Of a DNA stretch of 64,000 nt, positions 21,570 through 32,380 are shown one piece after another. Each line of letters begins with the position of its first letter. The first letter of the stretch is position 1. A model generated the notes under the pieces. It made no database searches and was not told the origin of the DNA. It saw only the letters and a program-made list of their open reading frames with translations. The stretch is taken from positions 182,714,001 through 182,778,000 of the forward strand of contig JBITNC010000001.1 of NCBI GenBank assembly GCA_050084985.1, read 5' to 3'. The position numbers and the translations under genes are program-made. Source of the stretch: Nageia nagi (taxonomy: Eukaryota; Pinophyta).

Positions 21570-21585
21570 GGACCGCGGGCGGTCC
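21570..21585. promoter_or_regulatory. GC-rich inverted-repeat motif in 5' LTR of P
   Basis: Same 16 bp as in the 3' LTR, although neighbouring bases have mutated. On the element strand it lies about 300 bp downstream of the TATA box, so it would be transcribed. Confidence 0.6.
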
Positions 21586-21876
21586 GTTTCAGTGATATAA
21601 GAGCACCGACGGTGTTCTTCCGTTCACAAAGAAGCGTCGGCGGCCTTATCTTGATAGCTTTGACCTCTCAGTTAGGTCCAGTTCTTCAGTATAGATATCT
21701 CAGATAGCAGTATAATATCAGAATTGATCGCAGATGTCAGGAGAGCTCGCGCAAGGAAGCACACAAACCACAGCCTTGTAGGCGGTACCAAGAGATACCT
21801 TAGGGGGTAGCCACTTACAAGACCATACGCGGGATCATGTGTATCCTTGTTGTTGTGGACTTACTATTAGATCCCT

Positions 21877-21886
21877 TATTTATATA
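21877..21886 (-). promoter_or_regulatory. TATA box of element P LTR
   Basis: TATATAAATA on the - strand; same motif at 14987-14996 in the 3' LTR. Expected to drive the gag transcript toward lower coordinates. Confidence 0.55.
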
Positions 21887-22152
21887 GATATAGGTAATAC
21901 CGCCCATAGGTCGGCGTGCATCCACATAAATAAGGTTAATTCACAAGATTTAAGATAAACATACCAATAAACAAGATAATTCATGCAATACTCAAGATAA
22001 ACCATGCAATATTCAAGATAACCCATGCTATATTCATATTCAAGCCAAACATTGATATTATCACTTTAATTCATTCAATACATATAGTTAAACCAAGCAT
22101 ATTTCATTAATTCATTGATTTAAAAGCATAAAATCATTTTTATGTGTTAACA

Positions 22153-23900
22153 TGCACATCCACAACCATTTTAAGAACACAACCAATAATGTGAATAACT
22201 AAGAAGGATAGTGCATAGTAAAGTTTGGAAGCCTTTTTTACTTAAATTTCAAACATTATGCACATCCAAGCATATCACATTATGCATATCCACACTAAGC
22301 ATTTAAAAAATCTTTATTTTAATAAAGTTTATATTTAATTATCAATATATTTGACATTATTAATTAATGCTATCAATTAAAGTTGATATAAATATGTCTA
22401 TTGTTGAAATAAATTGCAATACTTGCAAAAACATTGCACAATAATGGTTTTAATTAATTGCTTTGTAAATTAACTTTGATTATTTTCTCAAAAATTATCA
22501 ATCAAGGCATATAATTTGCAAATTACCATACTAATTTACCTAACTTTAAAAAAAGTTGTCCAAGGTTTTAATTAAAGTTTTGATACTTACTAATTACTAT
22601 ATTTGTAACATTATTTAAAAGGATAGTTAAAGCTATTAAAAAATAAATCAAAGTTATATATATCGTATAGCCACTATGTAAAAAATATGCCAATATTACT
22701 TAATGAGAAATGATATTTTATTTAAAAGGGAATTAGAAGATTTTAATTTTATTTGAAAATTTCACCCCCCTTTTTTGTTTAAAAAGCATACTTCTTTTAA
22801 AAAAACTTCTGCATAAATTTTTAAAATTTTCTCGTTCCTTTTTTTATTTTGTTTTGGTCTTAAATTACAAAAGATGCCAAATAAATAAAAAAAATCTTGC
22901 ATATTTTTAAAAAATAGCAACTTTGTTATTTAAAAAAAAAAATTACCTTTCCAAAAGAATAAAATTGCTCCACTTTAAAAAAAAATTGATTCTTTTTTCC
23001 AAGTAAAGAGAGGAGAGCATCCCAAAGAGTGCCAAGGTTTCCCTCAATTGGGAATGCATGCAACCCTAGCAACTCATGCACTCCATAGTGTGTGGTAGCC
23101 CTAGGCACCAACATGCCCTCAGAAGAGAACTGCATAGCCTTGGTGGCTCACACACCTCATAGTGGGTGGCAGTCCCTAGGCACCAATACACCCTTATAAT
23201 GGGACTGCTTGTGAATTATAAAAAAATATATATAAAAAACCTTTTTTAATTTTATCATTAAAAATAAATAAATTTTTTAAATAATAAAAAATCTATTTTT
23301 TTAAATTTAAAATAGGAAAAATTATATATATATAAAAATTTCTTTTTTAAAAATTGTAAGCTTTTTTTATTTCTTTTTTTTGTTAATTTGCAAGAATATA
23401 ATTTTTAATAGCAAAAACACTATTTAACTTTCTTGTAGGAAAAAAAAAATTTAAAAATCATAAATTAGGTTTTGTAAACTTGCAATAACTTATGTAATCC
23501 CATTTTGCAAACATAAGAGAGAATTGCAACTAGAAAGGGATTTTAAGCATAGTTTAAAAATCTAAAATAAAATTAGTTTTAACTATGAACAAAAATTAGA
23601 TTCACTAATTTTTATAATATCTTAGAGTCTAACCATAGAAAAATAATATTAGCTCAACAAATTATTAACATGTAACTAAGGTAAACTTTTACCTTAAATT
23701 TGAATCCATTTTCTTCAAGATAAAAAACATGTTAGTATAGATATTGATTTTCAATTTTAAAAAATAAGAAATTTAAATTGATTAACTAATAAAGTTTCAA
23801 ATAAAATAGAAACAAGATTAGGGAATAGGTATATGTTAAACTTGAGGAAAGATACAACAAATCACTAAGTAGAAATTTGAGGAGACCACAACAAGGAATT
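22153..23900 (-). other. Noncoding interior of element C, right half (leader side)
   Basis: Begins with the P target duplication 'tgcac' (22153-22157). A/T-rich with homopolymer runs and no conserved protein. Two 76-bp-spaced copies of a 'cctaggcaccaa' segment lie at about 23071-23131 and 23147-23208. Confidence 0.6.
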
Positions 23901-23912
23901 GCTCTGATACCA
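23901..23912 (-). other. Primer binding site of element C
   Basis: TGGTATCAGAGC on the - strand, 2 nt from the right LTR: initiator tRNA-Met type. Confidence 0.92.
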
Positions 23913-23914
23913 CT

Positions 23915-24379
23915 TGATGGAATTGAAGGATTCTATATTACCAAGATCACCTTGAAGTTTTTCCAACAAATCAACCATTAATCCATATACCAATGCAAGA
24001 AACAATCACACAAAAGATAACACATGACGTATAGTGGTTCCTCTATCTCTTAGGAGTACATCCACTTTGAACCATCATTCTATTACTTAGAAGAAAACAC
24101 TCTTACAAATCTACATGATAAGCATTACCATGCTTTATCAAGTTTAATCAAGTTACATAATGAGAGGGGTACCTTTCTATTTATAAGAACTAACCCACCT
24201 TTTAACTTTCCTTTTACCCAAGGGTAAGGTTAAAGGTGTTTCTATATTTATCCTTTTTCTATTTTTATTCTCTTACTGCTTTAAGGTATCTAAAGATATT
24301 TTAAACATTAAATGAATTTACATTAAAAATAAATATTACATAATAAATATTATATAATATTACATTACAATTTCCAACA
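23915..24379 (-). repeat. 5' LTR of element C
   Basis: 465 bp, 'tgatggaattgaagg'…'tttccaaca'; counterpart of 12181-12641 at roughly 85% identity by eye. Confidence 0.9.
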
Positions 24380-25505
24380 TATACAACCGAATTTGTTCTC
24401 CTACTTGGAAATTATGGTCAACACTAAGCTTTCCATGCCTCAACTTATATTTATATTTTCCAACTTGTAGTTTCTTTTGAACCTTCAAATAAATTTGTCT
24501 TATCTTAGTAATGAATTATTCAAATTTCTTCTCTTCATGTACAACTAAGACATCATCATCTTTTTGTTATTCAAGCATACAATCAAAAGGTCATGGAGTA
24601 AAAACCCATAACATATTCCAAATAGAGATTTATTTTTAGAAGAATAAATTATCATAGTGTATGAATGTTGAATAAACATAAGATCCTCTTCCTAAGACAT
24701 TGGATGATTTCCACAATAAACACTATCATATTCATCACTTCAATTTTTCCATCCGTTTGAGGATGAAAAGAAATGCTTCTTTTAAGCCTAGTGTTCATTT
24801 TTCCATAAACAAATCCAAAACTTACTAAAGAATATAGTATCTCTAACCAAAATAATAGAACTAAGTAATCCAAAATGAACCCACATATGAAGAAAGAAGA
24901 GTTTAGCATCTTCCTAGCCTATTATAGTCTTCTTATATGGAATTAACACACACATCTTATTAAATCTATCAACAATCTTAAATAAATAATAATACCCTTT
25001 CTTATGCATAGGTAATCACCCTACAAAATCCATTGAAATACTTTCCAAAGGATGGTGAGTATTTGGAAGTGGTTGATACAAATTCAATTTCACATTTCTA
25101 GGTTTCCTAATGCAACATATTACACACTCGCTTATATACTAGACAACTTTCTCTAGTATATTTTGCTAATAAACATACCTTTGTAAATTTATAATTATCT
25201 TAGTAATCCCAAAATTACTAGAAAATTTTGGAGTATGAGCTTCATTGATCAACCTAATTCTTTCTCCTTCAAGAATACACAATACATTTTACTTATAGAG
25301 TAATCCATATTTAATTTGAAATTCATCCATGTCTTCTCAATTTGGTGTAGATGACTACTTAAGAAATGATATACCTCCCCAAAATCTACATATTGCATAT
25401 ATGTCTCTAGAAATACCTTAGAGATAAATGGAAAAAATTTAATGACTATCAAAGATACTATTTTCCACTCATAAAATGACATAGGTACTATAGTTTCAAC
25501 CTCAC
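24380..25505 (-). pseudogene. Gypsy family X integrase region (copy 1, part 2)
   Basis: Continues 11743-12180. On the - strand the clearest motif is 'SISFHPQTDGKIEVMN' (about 24735-24785), the segment containing the catalytic Glu of plant gypsy integrases, followed in the direction of translation by 'QVGKYKYKLRHGKLSVDHNF'. Upstream, 25249-25482 reads as a degraded RNase H-integrase linker. Many stops and frameshifts; no RT segment. The right limit is where a Y-family LTR begins. Confidence 0.8.
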
Positions 25506-25599
25506 TGTTAAGAAGATAACAAAACTAAAAAATGGTTTTATCCTAAATACCAAAGGAAATATTGAAATATAGAATAATCAAAATATGTGAAATGCAATA
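25506..25599 (-). repeat. Y-family LTR, first copy, left piece
   Basis: Starts 'tgttaagaagataac' and continues at 33013-33349 after element E. Pieces total about 426 bp, as in the intact copies at 35035-35459 and 48433-48855. Confidence 0.85.
25595..25599. other. Target site duplication of element E, left
   Basis: 'caata', against 'taata' at 33013-33017; one mismatch. The uninterrupted Y LTR near 48500 reads 'gaaatgcaacaagtaaagca', consistent with insertion here. Confidence 0.75.
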
Positions 25600-26280
25600 T
25601 GCATATGTTAAATAATGCAATTAATACAAATGGGGTTGATTAATATAATATTGCTCTACTTTGTAAATATTAATGCATATATCAAAAATATGGTAATAAC
25701 ATGTAAAAGAAATGTAGTAGTTTTGACTTAGATTCAACATTCATATAGTTAATTAGAAAATGCACAAATAATAGAGCATACATTCATGAACAAGCACACC
25801 ATCAATGCCCTAGAATTGGCATGTCATCAGCATCCTAAAATTGGCATGCCACTAGCATGCTAGAATTGGCACACTATTGGTGTTGTAGGATGAGGGAAAT
25901 TACACATGTGAACCAGAATGTAGCGATGAGCAAATTAGCAAATAATCAAATGATGCATATACATTCAAAATTATAGAATAATATATGCATAATATATATA
26001 GATAAATCAAGTTGCAATCCTTCAAATGATAATCCTTGTATTATCTTGAAATGATTATTTTCCCATGATTCTTCATGATCCTAAAGGTCAGCAAATGATG
26101 CCTTTATATATGATACAAGGTTACATGACTTTGATATTTTCACACATTTTACATTCCATAAGGGTCAAATACATGGCCTACTCCTCTTTTATATATTTTA
26201 AATCCCTTTTTAAATAATACATAATTAAGGGATTAAAATGATTTACTAAATACATAAAGGTTCATTTTGAAGCATCTACA
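25600..26280 (-). repeat. 3' LTR of element E
   Basis: 681 bp from 'tgcatatgttaaataatg' to 'gaagcatctaca'. Contains three short 'agaattggca' repeats near 25810-25870, more than in the other LTR, where part of that segment is missing. Confidence 0.88.
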
Positions 26281-26293
26281 TTTTCCCCTCTTT
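26281..26293 (-). other. Polypurine tract of element E
   Basis: + strand 'ttttcccctcttt', followed by 'ggatgtg', the same continuation as in element P. Confidence 0.75.
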
Positions 26294-27559
26294 GGATGTG
26301 TGATTAAAGTAATGAAATTACATGTCCAAAGAAGAAGTGTAGCAAAGATATAGAAGAAATTTTTTTATCCTTTTTTTGATACTTATTTAATGATGATGAG
26401 GGTCCTTATGCTACCCCCCTTTTTACTTAGGTGCCCCAAGAAAGATTCTTAAGTGAAGTAGCCAAGGAAAAAGCTGCTGAAGAAGCTATCTTCATGAATA
26501 CTATTTGGATGAATATAGAAATCCATATCCTAGGTTGAAGATGGAAGATATCATGTGTATCCTTTATACTATTTCAATAATTAATCTAGCCATTTCATTA
26601 TGTCAATTACTCAGGAAGTTGATGCACTTACATTGATGCCTAAAAAAAGAGAGGTGATGGTTTGGATGAGTGGAAATGGTAATAAAATGTACACCATTGG
26701 AAGCGTAAAAGATAGAAAGCATGATGTTAGTTCCCTTTTTTTGGCTCTATGACCTACTTAAGCTAAGAAACTATAGTAATATTTTAATCATAAAATCATA
26801 GGATGGATGCATAGTAAGCTATGTCATCCATCAAAGATGATCCAATGCTACCTATCTTACTTGTAACTATATCACCAATTTATCTTTTAAGTGAGGGAAC
26901 TCTCACTAATGATATCAATGGTCATTGATGATCATACATTTGCATGTATATGATCTAAGGATAGTATGTTTTAGATGTGTTCAAAGAAAAAACTATGTGG
27001 ATACATAGCAAAATGTATCATCCATTAGAGATGATCCAATGTTAACAAATTGCTAATGACTATATTATCGATTTAATTTTAAGTGAGGAAACTCTCACTA
27101 GCTATTTTGTTGACCATCAAAGATCATGCATTTTTATATACATGATCTAAAGCTAGTATGCTTTAGATGGGTTCAAAGAAAAGAACCATGTGGATACAAA
27201 GTAAGTTGTATCATCTATTGATGATGATTCAATGTCAACAACTTGCTAATGGTTATATCATTGATTTACTTATAAGTGAGGGAACTCTCACTAGCCATTT
27301 TGTTATCCATTTGTGATCATGTATTTTTATGTCCATGATTTGAAGATAATAGACTATCAAGGTCTTTTTTTGTACACTATTGATGTCATGTTGATAGTCA
27401 AGCATATCATTTGTATCATGTCTTGCTTGGATCTGTACAAAAAGTAAATAGAAATTATGCCCCTATATTTGATATGAATTATTTTGCAGGGGCACAGAGC
27501 TATGCTTTTCAAGTGTAAAATGCTTGAGATGGATGGCATTGAAGATTTTTGGTTCCTCC
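26294..27559 (-). other. 3' untranslated region of element E with 194-bp tandem repeat
   Basis: No conserved protein. Three tandem units begin at 26805, 26999 and 27192 with 'ggat(g/a)cata' or 'ggatacaaa', and each contains 'ctctcacta'. The array sits just inside the 3' LTR, like the arrays of element P. Confidence 0.8.
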
Positions 27560-28320
27560 TTACCATTAAAAGTTGATAACCTATATGCTCTTGATCCTAT
27601 TACATAAACAAAAAAATATGGACCCAATCAATTAGGTTCAATTTTTCCTTTAGCCTCACCATGTACTATTATTTTGTTGATATTCTATTTTAATACTAGG
27701 TCCCCTATTTTGAACTCTTTAGATTTTATCTTCTATCCAAATGCTCTCTTAAGTTTGGCATCATAGACCTTTTTATATTCAATGGATCTTATTTATTTTT
27801 TATCTAACATCTCCAACTACCATAATCTTACTTTTCTCACATCCTCATTTGGAACATCACCATGTAAAGAAATTCTAAATGAAGGAATCTTTAACTTAAG
27901 TGGAACAATGGCCTCATCTACATATACTAATGAAAAGAAGGTTGCCCCAGTGGCTATTCCAATAATAGTTCTATAGGCTCATAGTGCATATGGCAATTGC
28001 TCATGCCAATCTCTTTTGTACTTATCCCATGTTTTGGTAGGAATAGACTTAAGTGTCTTGTTTGTTGCTTGAACTTGACCATTTCCTTAAGGGTAGTAAA
28101 TTGAAAAAAAGGTTTGTGTGATGTGAAACTTTTTATAAAATGCTTGCATATCCTTGCCTTTATAATTTGGACCATTATCCATGATCAACCTTTGTGGCAC
28201 ACCAAATATACTAATGATATATTCTATAAGGAATGCAATAATAATTTCTTGTACAACTGACTTCATGGGGATGGCTTTCACCTACTTGGTAGTATATTAT
28301 GTAGCTGTGATGACAAATTT
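27560..28320 (-). pseudogene. Integrase of element E (broken)
   Basis: Core begins 'VKAIPMKSVVQEIIIAFLIE'; the second catalytic Asp lies in 'FGVPQRLIMDNGPNYKGK' (about 28140-28200). The third catalytic region reads 'GNGQVQATNKTL', where Tat integrases normally have Glu before A-T-N, so the acidic residue appears replaced by Gln. 'DWHEQLPYALWAYRT' and 'EFKIGDLVLK' follow toward 27650. Several stops and a frameshift near 28085. Confidence 0.87.
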
Positions 28321-28602
28321 GTGTCCTTCTCTAGAATGAGGATTAATCATACTAATCAATTCTATGGCCCAAGTAGCAAAGGGCCATGAAGAAATAATTG
28401 AATTGAGTTCTTGAATAGGTTATTTTTCTAAATTTGCATGCTTTTGGCATTTCACACATAATTTCATGTGATTTTGATCATCTTCTTCCATAGTGGGCCA
28501 ATAGTACTCTATTCTGAAGATATTTTTATAGAGATATTTGGCATGAAAATTGCTACCACATAGTCCATCATGATCTTGCTCTAAAGCAATAGCTATCTCA
28601 TC

Positions 28603-29300
28603 CTATGTTAAACATTTTAACAAGGCACCGTCAAAGGATATTCTATATAAAACATCACCAATAATAACATATTTCATACCGGTCCTTCTCAATATTAATC
28701 TATCATTCTTAGTATACCTAGAAGGAATGCTTTGGTCTTTTAAGTAGTGATAGATATCAAAGTAATAATCTTGAAGAGCATAATCATTATCAATAAGATA
28801 GGATAAAATAGAATAAAGGTGAGTTGTATAAGATGGAGAACTCAACTTATAGATAGTGTGAATGGTATCCTCATCTTCAAGCTCAATTGGTACCAAAGAG
28901 GTTGCACTTGCCATAACATCTGCAAATTTGTTATTAGTCCTAGGAATGGTCTCAATAGTATATCTATCAAGGCTATCAAGCAACTAAATCACAACCACCC
29001 TATAAGGTTTTAGTTTCTCATCTTTAGTATCATAACCACCCTTCAATTGGTTGACCACAAGCTATGAATTCCCTAAAATTTCTATGTTTATGATTTTCAA
29101 TTCTAAAGTTGCCTTTAATCCCAATATTAAAGACTCATACTTTGCTATATATTAGTGCATTTGAAATCCAATTTGTATGAAATAGGGATTACTTGATTAG
29201 TAGAAGAAACCAAAACAATACCTACCCCTACTCCATGAATGCATCTAGAACCATCAAAATATAGGGTCTAAACTATAAGCTCATCTTCTAGAAGATAAAT
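28603..29300 (-). pseudogene. RNase H and RNase H-integrase linker of element E (broken)
   Basis: The first catalytic region reads 'YFDGSRCIHGVGVGIVLV' (about 29215-29270), then 'ESLILGLKATLELKI' and 'YTIETIPRTNNKFADVMA' (about 28905-28965), the last two being typical of the archaeal-type additional RNase H in Tat elements. The 126-codon frame 28603-28983 continues into the linker before integrase. Two or three stops lie in the upstream part. Confidence 0.83.
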
Positions 29301-30040
29301 ATAATCATCAAGGATGGAGATCTCCTTAAAGTCACATTACTCGCACCCTATTGATAGTTCATTAGGCCATTGGCATTGTGGCTCCTCCTCAAAATATCAA
29401 AAAATTATTCATGGACAACCTCCTCACCTTCTTGAGGGAAATCTACTATCAGATCTGCAATTATCTATCCTTTAATGGATTTTTACTTCACCACATTAAT
29501 ATAAAATTACTATAATATCATTAGCCACTTTGCAAATATTTCTTGCTCAAAAGAGGCTAGGGTTGCTCAAATTTGAAGCAATATCTCTTTATCTATAGTG
29601 CCAATGTTAATATTTAGCAACTCTTCTTATGGGAAGGTGAGATCCTTCTTTTTTTGTAATAATGATGATAAATCCTCCATTGTAGGATTAACAATAGCAT
29701 CTTATTCTAAGGGTTAAACCTATAACACATCATGAAAGTTGACCTCTTAGCCAAAGTAAGTATACTCATGAAGCATATAAGAGGCATGCTATTTTTTGTT
29801 AGACTTGGGTAGTTTCAAATGTGCCCCCAAGTATTCAAGCAAATCATCATTAGTACTAAAATAATCAAAGGTAAGAGGCAAGCTATGATCAATCCACATA
29901 TCTTCATCAATTTCATCAGATAATTCTATCATATTAGATGTTTTAACAAGGTATGAGACCCCACTTTTGTTTAACCTTTCCATAACTACCTTAGCTTATC
30001 TTAGTAAGTTATGTTTTAGGAGAAATGAAGAAATTAGACA
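29300..30040 (-). pseudogene. RT-flanking segment of element E with RT core deleted
   Basis: From the right: 'IDEDMWIDHSLPLTFDYF' (29789-29983 frame), then a degraded lead-in to RT with 'FEQEIFAKW' near 29550. Directly afterwards comes 'KSIKGQIIADLIVDFPQ'-like sequence (about 29435-29480, one stop), which normally follows the RT and first RNase H. The polymerase motifs, including the Y-x-D-D box, are absent. Junction about 29490-29520. Confidence 0.7.
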
Positions 30041-30371
30041 TACCTTACTTAGTTTTTCCTAAACCTCCTCCCTTGTACTTACAATTATTAACCATATACT
30101 TTTGAACAAAAGTAAAAGGAAATATTTTACCTAATTTAGAAGATACAAGGACATCATGTACAAAAGATAGGTTCCTCATGTTAGATAAAATAGAGCTATA
30201 AGGATAATTGATGTCACCATTCTTATGATATTGGCACCCTGTATGCTTAATAGTACATCATTGGCATCCTAAAATAGCTAATATTCTAGGTCATCCTAAG
30301 TCTTTAATGGATATAAATAAGTTTGTATCATCTATTTTGTAAGTTCCCATGCTTTTTTCCATGATTTGCAC
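30041..30371 (-). other. Degraded interdomain segment of element E
   Basis: Between the protease linker and RT lead-in; no motif recognised. Repeated 'tggcatcct' words occur near 30230-30270. Confidence 0.4.
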
Positions 30372-30930
30372 CTATTTATTTGTATTTTCCCCGTGTGTGG
30401 GATCATACAAGGGTTCTATTTCAAAAAGTGATGGAACCAAGGCCATCTCCTCAAATTCAATAGCATTGCATAATGCATAGGGTTTAAGATCAGGTAAAAT
30501 TATGTGTAATTCTCCTTGGAATTCAAATTTTAGTCTACCATGTAGTGTATAAGGGACAACTTCCATATCATGGATCCAAGGTCTTCCTAAAGGCATGTTA
30601 TAAGACAACTTGGAATCAACTACTTGAAACTTGTTTAGAATAGTTTTAACTCCTATGGTAATCATGATGGTAGCTATGCCTAGTGGTTTCTTGGAAGAAC
30701 TATCATAGGCTCTAATTGAGAAAGTATCTTCTTCTAATGGGGGGATGGTTACACCTTTTTCTTATAATTGGGTCAAAAAATGATTAGAACATACATTCAT
30801 AGCTAAACCATTATCTAGCATGGTCCTTTTGACTTCCCATTCATCTTCCATAGGGGTGATATATAAGGTTGAACATTCATCTAGTAGTTCTTGGTTAAGT
30901 ATTTTATATTTTTAAAAGGAGATAGTGTCA
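30372..30930 (-). pseudogene. Protease and GRPWIHDM linker of element E
   Basis: The open 97-codon stretch 30372-30665 contains 'LGRPWIHDMEVVPYTLH', diagnostic of the protease-RT linker of plant Tat/Athila-type elements. Upstream on the - strand a protease-like 'MLDNGLAMNVCS' (about 30790-30825) has DNG in place of the usual D-S/T-G. Stops separate the two. Confidence 0.8.
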
Positions 30931-31129
30931 CTTTCCCTAATGGTATGGAGCTTCTCAAAAAATGTAGCCACTAAAATGTTGGTAGGAATAGTTTCATTCT
31001 TGAATAAAGCATATAAAACATCCCTATGAGCCTAAGAAGTAGAAATGAGATCATACAAGCTAATCTTGGCTGGTGTATTTTTTAATTGATCAATCATACT
31101 ATACATTTTAGGATCTGATGGGACACTTA

Positions 31130-32160
31130 CTTATTCAACGGTGATAGGATTTGGAACATTGTGAGGGCATCCTCTTCACAAGTTAGCACACACCTCTTTG
31201 ACTAATATGACCACATTGATGACATCTCTTTGTTTAGCAAGATGCTCATCAATCTTGTACTTTCCTTATTCTATAAGGGCTATTATGGTTGCTTCTAATG
31301 TTTTCCAAAAGTTTGTAGCATGCCATTTTCATTGATGATAAGCATAATATGCCTAAAAGTGTCCCAAAGGGGTATCATCATCAACTTTTTTAAGTGGTTG
31401 TAGTAGGCCTTTCTTCATTAAGTCCCTCAAAAGACTTCTTGGTTGAACTAGAAATGTGTAGTTGATATATTTTGAGGAAGTAGATCTATGTGCCTTTAGA
31501 GGAGTCCTGGGTATATTTGCCATATTAACTAGTTTCTCCTCTTTCTTGGCATATGGTTTCCTATTATCTTTGAAAAAAGTGTTATATGTGTATTTAAGCT
31601 CTCCTATATATAATAGAATTATTCTTTTTGCACTAATTATTGAAATAGAGTAATAAAACCAACATCATTAGCACTAGGAGCATGCAATTGAAGTATAAGA
31701 ATAATAGATTCACAAAATATGTCAAAAATCTTAGATTCATCTAGTTTAACTTGAGTAGATTGCCATACCTTTTTGAAGTGTAATACATACTTCTCTATAG
31801 TTTCATTGCTTCCTTGAAAAAGTGCATATAATTTTGATATATTGCCTTATTCTTTAATATTATGCTTGTATTGACCCATAAATGTTCAAACTAAGGTTTT
31901 GAAGGCATCAATAGACTTACTAGCTAGAGAGTAAAACCATCAAATATCATCACCTTTCAAACTCCTTGGGAATAATTTAGCCATTATCTCTCATCTGAAC
32001 CTAGTTTCAACATTCGCCATTGAACATCTTGAACTTGGGGGTCTTATGATTGGGTGGTAAGTGAAAATTGTGAATGTCATCCATCAAGGGTGAAATGAAA
32101 ATGCCATCATATTCATTAGGATTAGATGGTTGGAAGGTGTTTAATGAACCTTCTAGATTA
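31130..32160 (-). pseudogene. gag: gag of element E (broken)
   Basis: Segments in shifting frames include 'QYKHNIKE', 'SNETIEKYVLHFKKVW', 'SKIFDIFCESIILILQLHA', a knuckle-like 'HATNFWKTLEATI' and 'GKYKIDEHLAKQRDV'. Order and motifs match gag of element P, including the C/Y-H-Q…H-A-T-N knuckle. At least five interruptions. Confidence 0.75.
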
Positions 32161-32363
32161 GTCAAGTTGGAACTTGGATGATTGTTCTTAGCAATCTACC
32201 TTCATAAGTCTAGAATATTCATGTTTAAAGCCTGAAGCATGGTTGTTAGTTTATCCATCTTAACATCACTAGCATCCTAAAGACAAAAATGTACGATGCT
32301 AGTAGTTTGATTTTGATAATAAGGGTTAGTGTGATCTCACCTATAGGGAAAGATAAATTGAAT

Positions 32364-32377
32364 AGTCAATTTGACCA
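32364..32377 (-). other. Possible decayed primer site of element E
   Basis: On the - strand 'TGGTCAAATTGACT', 3 nt from the LTR. About ten of fifteen positions agree with the site of element P, and most differences could be C-to-T changes. Weak evidence. Confidence 0.3.
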
Positions 32378-32380
32378 AAA

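Larger units (their letters stand above)
14409..22152 (-). mobile_element. Element P: Tat-type Ty3/gypsy derivative with gag, no pol, antisense PMD gene
   Basis: 7,744 bp. On its own (-) strand: 5' LTR 21299-22152, tRNA-Trp-like primer site 21279-21296, gag 21208-19991, a 395-bp gap, an antisense PMD gene (17329-19596, + strand), a tandem-repeat zone (15715-16858), polypurine tract 15263-15275 and 3' LTR 14409-15262. Protease, RT, RNase H and integrase are missing. Both LTRs are exactly 854 bp and differ at about ten positions, all transitions, so insertion is recent relative to everything else here. Plant Tat elements are known to carry antisense extra ORFs with PMD domains and hypervariable 3' untranslated arrays; this copy keeps both while lacking pol. 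It would need enzymes from an autonomous relative. Confidence 0.95.
21299..22152 (-). repeat. 5' LTR of element P
   Basis: 854 bp. Differs from 14409-15262 at about ten sites, all transitions, all within 14590-14760 and its counterpart. Carries the GC-rich motif (21570-21585). The likely TATA box on the element strand is at 21877-21886. Confidence 0.97.
12181..24379 (-). mobile_element. Element C: pol-less copia-like LTR element, interrupted by element P
   Basis: LTRs at 12181-12641 and 23915-24379, tRNA-Met primer site at 23901-23912 and polypurine tract at 12642-12652, all placing its 5' end at the right. Removing element P (14409-22152) leaves 4,455 bp. Neither internal half has a recognisable gag or pol domain, so it is a large non-autonomous derivative (LARD-like). 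The ends (LTR ttggaatt…; tract 'aagagggag' read on the - strand) resemble Ty1/copia, but with no protein that assignment is inference. LTR identity looks near 85% by eye, much older than P. A related LTR and leader sit at 55030-56220. Confidence 0.85.
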
